Below, in pieces: positions 42,467 to 43,406 of a DNA stretch of 43,406 nucleotides; the first letter of the stretch is position 1, and each line of letters begins with the position of its first letter. This DNA comes from Verrucomicrobiota bacterium (lineage in GTDB: Bacteria > Verrucomicrobiota > Verrucomicrobiia > Limisphaerales > UBA11320): the NCBI GenBank assembly GCA_016199985.1, contig JACQFQ010000077.1, positions 1 to 43,406 of the forward strand, in the 5' to 3' direction. The translations under genes were made by a program, and so were the position numbers. Below the pieces are notes generated by a model. The model worked only from the letters and a program-made list of their open reading frames with translations, did no database searches and was not told the DNA's origin.

Positions 42467-42494
42467 ATAGAAAACCACTCCATTCTCAGGAGTG
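42467..42494 (-). terminator. Possible rho-independent terminator after the beta-helix gene
   Basis: Read on the - strand, CACTCC and GGAGTG (42476-42481 and 42489-42494) form a 6-bp stem around a 7-base loop, then GTTTTCT. It lies just past the stop at 42512. The stem is short, so this is a moderate call. Confidence 0.4.
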
Positions 42495-42511
42495 ATGACG
42501 CGGCAGGTCTC

Positions 42512-43406
42512 TCACCACTCGGCGAAAGCCATTACAAGCGCATCGTCCGCTTGGGTTTGAAGTTCGTCATATGTTTTGGTTGGAGCGTCGCTCTTGAAGC
42601 CCTGAACGAGGACACCCTTGGTCGTCAGGTTATTGAAATAGGTTGCCGCCCCAACTCGAGCGTTTCGGAGCGGATTGGATGGCGCGCAATCAATGACGTT
42701 GTTGAGCGTTTGGAGGTTCTTCACTCCCGAAATGTCGGATCCGTATCCCAAGTAGCCGGAATTAAAAGCTCCATCAAGATACCGGACCTTGTTGTTGCGG
42801 ATGATAATATCGCCATTGGGGTAGTCAGGAGCCTCGGGACTTGGGTTCGTCCCTCCATTACTATCGCCAATCCCAAAAGCCAGTGCGTTGGTTGGCGCGC
42901 TGCCAGCATCGACCGCCACAAGCTCGATGATGTTCCCTTCGATCACGAGCCTTCCTGCGCCGAATGCCTTTTTGATGAAGTTGATTGTCGCAGGCCGCGG
43001 GAAAGTTTGAGAGGTGACCACATCGAAGCTTGGACCTGCGGTGATGTTCTGGATGATATACATTCCATCCACAGTGGGATCGCTCGGGCTCGCCTTGATT
43101 TGAACACGATCTCCGTTCCCCAGACTGCTCAAATCCATGACTCCACCCGAAACCTTACCTACACCGGATGTCCAAGCGATGGTTGTCGTCCCTGATGTCC
43201 AAAGGTTCGCCGCGCCCAACTGACCCAGATTGACATACGGTCCCCGAGCCACATTTTTGAAATAATTGTTCCGTATGGCCAGGTTGTCACAGGCGGCATG
43301 AAAGTGGCGGAAAGCTGGCGGTTTGAAATTCCGTCTTCTTCCCGGTGATCTTCTTCGAGACTTCGTGCGAAGACTCTTCTTCCTTCTTCGTTTTGGTCTT
43401 CTTCTC
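42512..43406 (-). CDS. Right-handed beta-helix protein, phage-like, 5' end outside window
   Basis: Open to the window edge; a GTG at 43252 would give 246 residues, but in-frame upstream codons already read FRHFHAACDNLAIRNNYFKNV, continuing the same repeat, so the gene most likely starts beyond 43406. Beta-helix turns recur: LAIRNNYFKNV, LVIEGNIIELVA, DIIIRNNKVRYLDG and LQTLNNVIDC, i.e. the N-N-x-h pattern of pectate-lyase-like or tailspike folds. Such proteins are often phage tailspikes or polysaccharide-binding adhesins. A distal ~24-residue stretch near the edge is Arg-rich and looks less natural than the rest; a +1 frame there reads Lys/Glu-rich to a stop at 43287. Function beyond the fold unknown. 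Confidence 0.7.
   Translation of the reverse strand, partial: RRRPKRRRKKSLRTKSRRRSPGRRRNFKPPAFRHFHAACDNLAIRNNYFKNVARGPYVNLGQLGAANLWTSGTTTIAWTSGVGKVSGGVMDLSSLGNGDRVQIKASPSDPTVDGMYIIQNITAGPSFDVVTSQTFPRPATINFIKKAFGAGRLVIEGNIIELVAVDAGSAPTNALAFGIGDSNGGTNPSPEAPDYPNGDIIIRNNKVRYLDGAFNSGYLGYGSDISGVKNLQTLNNVIDCAPSNPLRNARVGAATYFNNLTTKGVLVQGFKSDAPTKTYDELQTQADDALVMAFAEW

Overview
The window is a high-GC bacterial chromosome or metagenome segment whose gene content points to Verrucomicrobiota (Limisphaerales/Pedosphaera-like). The signs are a DUF1592-type multi-domain protein next to a DUF1552 protein, a two-domain DUF1080 protein, a ThuA-like protein, and a small C-type lectin ending in a VPDSG-CTERM-like sorting tail. 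Very large secreted proteins with Ca-binding and YD-repeat modules fit the same picture. This assignment rests on family content only. No rRNA, tRNA, CRISPR array or complete insertion sequence was seen.

Layout. 0.3-7.3 kb: three exported-protein genes on the + strand, namely an astacin-like metalloprotease fused to a beta-helix, a DUF1587/1595/1592/1588/1585 protein with two CxxCH motifs, and its usual DUF1552 Tat-type partner (4-bp overlap). 7.5-14 kb: small metabolic or stress genes (SIS-domain protein, HAD phosphatase, lipoprotein MsrB, lectin, TIM-barrel sugar isomerase/epimerase, sulfotransferase-like protein, ThuA-like protein). 14.4-18.7 kb: a surface-glycan block with a polysaccharide pyruvyl transferase, RmlA, a protein resembling the plant bifunctional NRS/ER epimerase-reductase, and RmlB. 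Together these could make dTDP-L-rhamnose without separate RmlC and RmlD. 18.7-24.6 kb: a stand-alone nuoC, a DUF1080 protein, a FliA-family sigma factor, a phosphodiester glycosidase lipoprotein and a flippase-like membrane protein.

24.8-34.2 kb is one 3149-residue exported protein: degenerate VWA domain, delta-60 beta-propeller repeats, Ig/cadherin-like modules, then about 1200 residues of RHS/YD repeats that stop before the usual RHS core and tip. 34.7-37.7 kb is a BlaI-type repressor translationally coupled to a BlaR1-like M56 metallopeptidase. The M56 protein carries an extra C-terminal half resembling secretin N-domains plus the secretin core, and a perfect 14-bp palindrome lies just upstream of the repressor.

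From about 38 kb to the edge the sequence looks less GC-rich. It begins with a scar made of a glycosyltransferase fragment and a histidine-kinase fragment. Then come an intact GT4 glycosyltransferase coupled to a TPR-like protein, and phage-structural-like genes on the - strand: a glycine-rich tail-fibre-like protein with a frameshift at a 9-base homopolymer, two small beta-rich proteins, and a beta-helix protein running off the window. I read this as a prophage or phage-derived block. The most interesting items are the RmlC/RmlD-replacing enzyme, the M56-secretin fusion with its BlaI switch, the giant truncated RHS chimera, and the phage-like block with its homopolymer frameshift.
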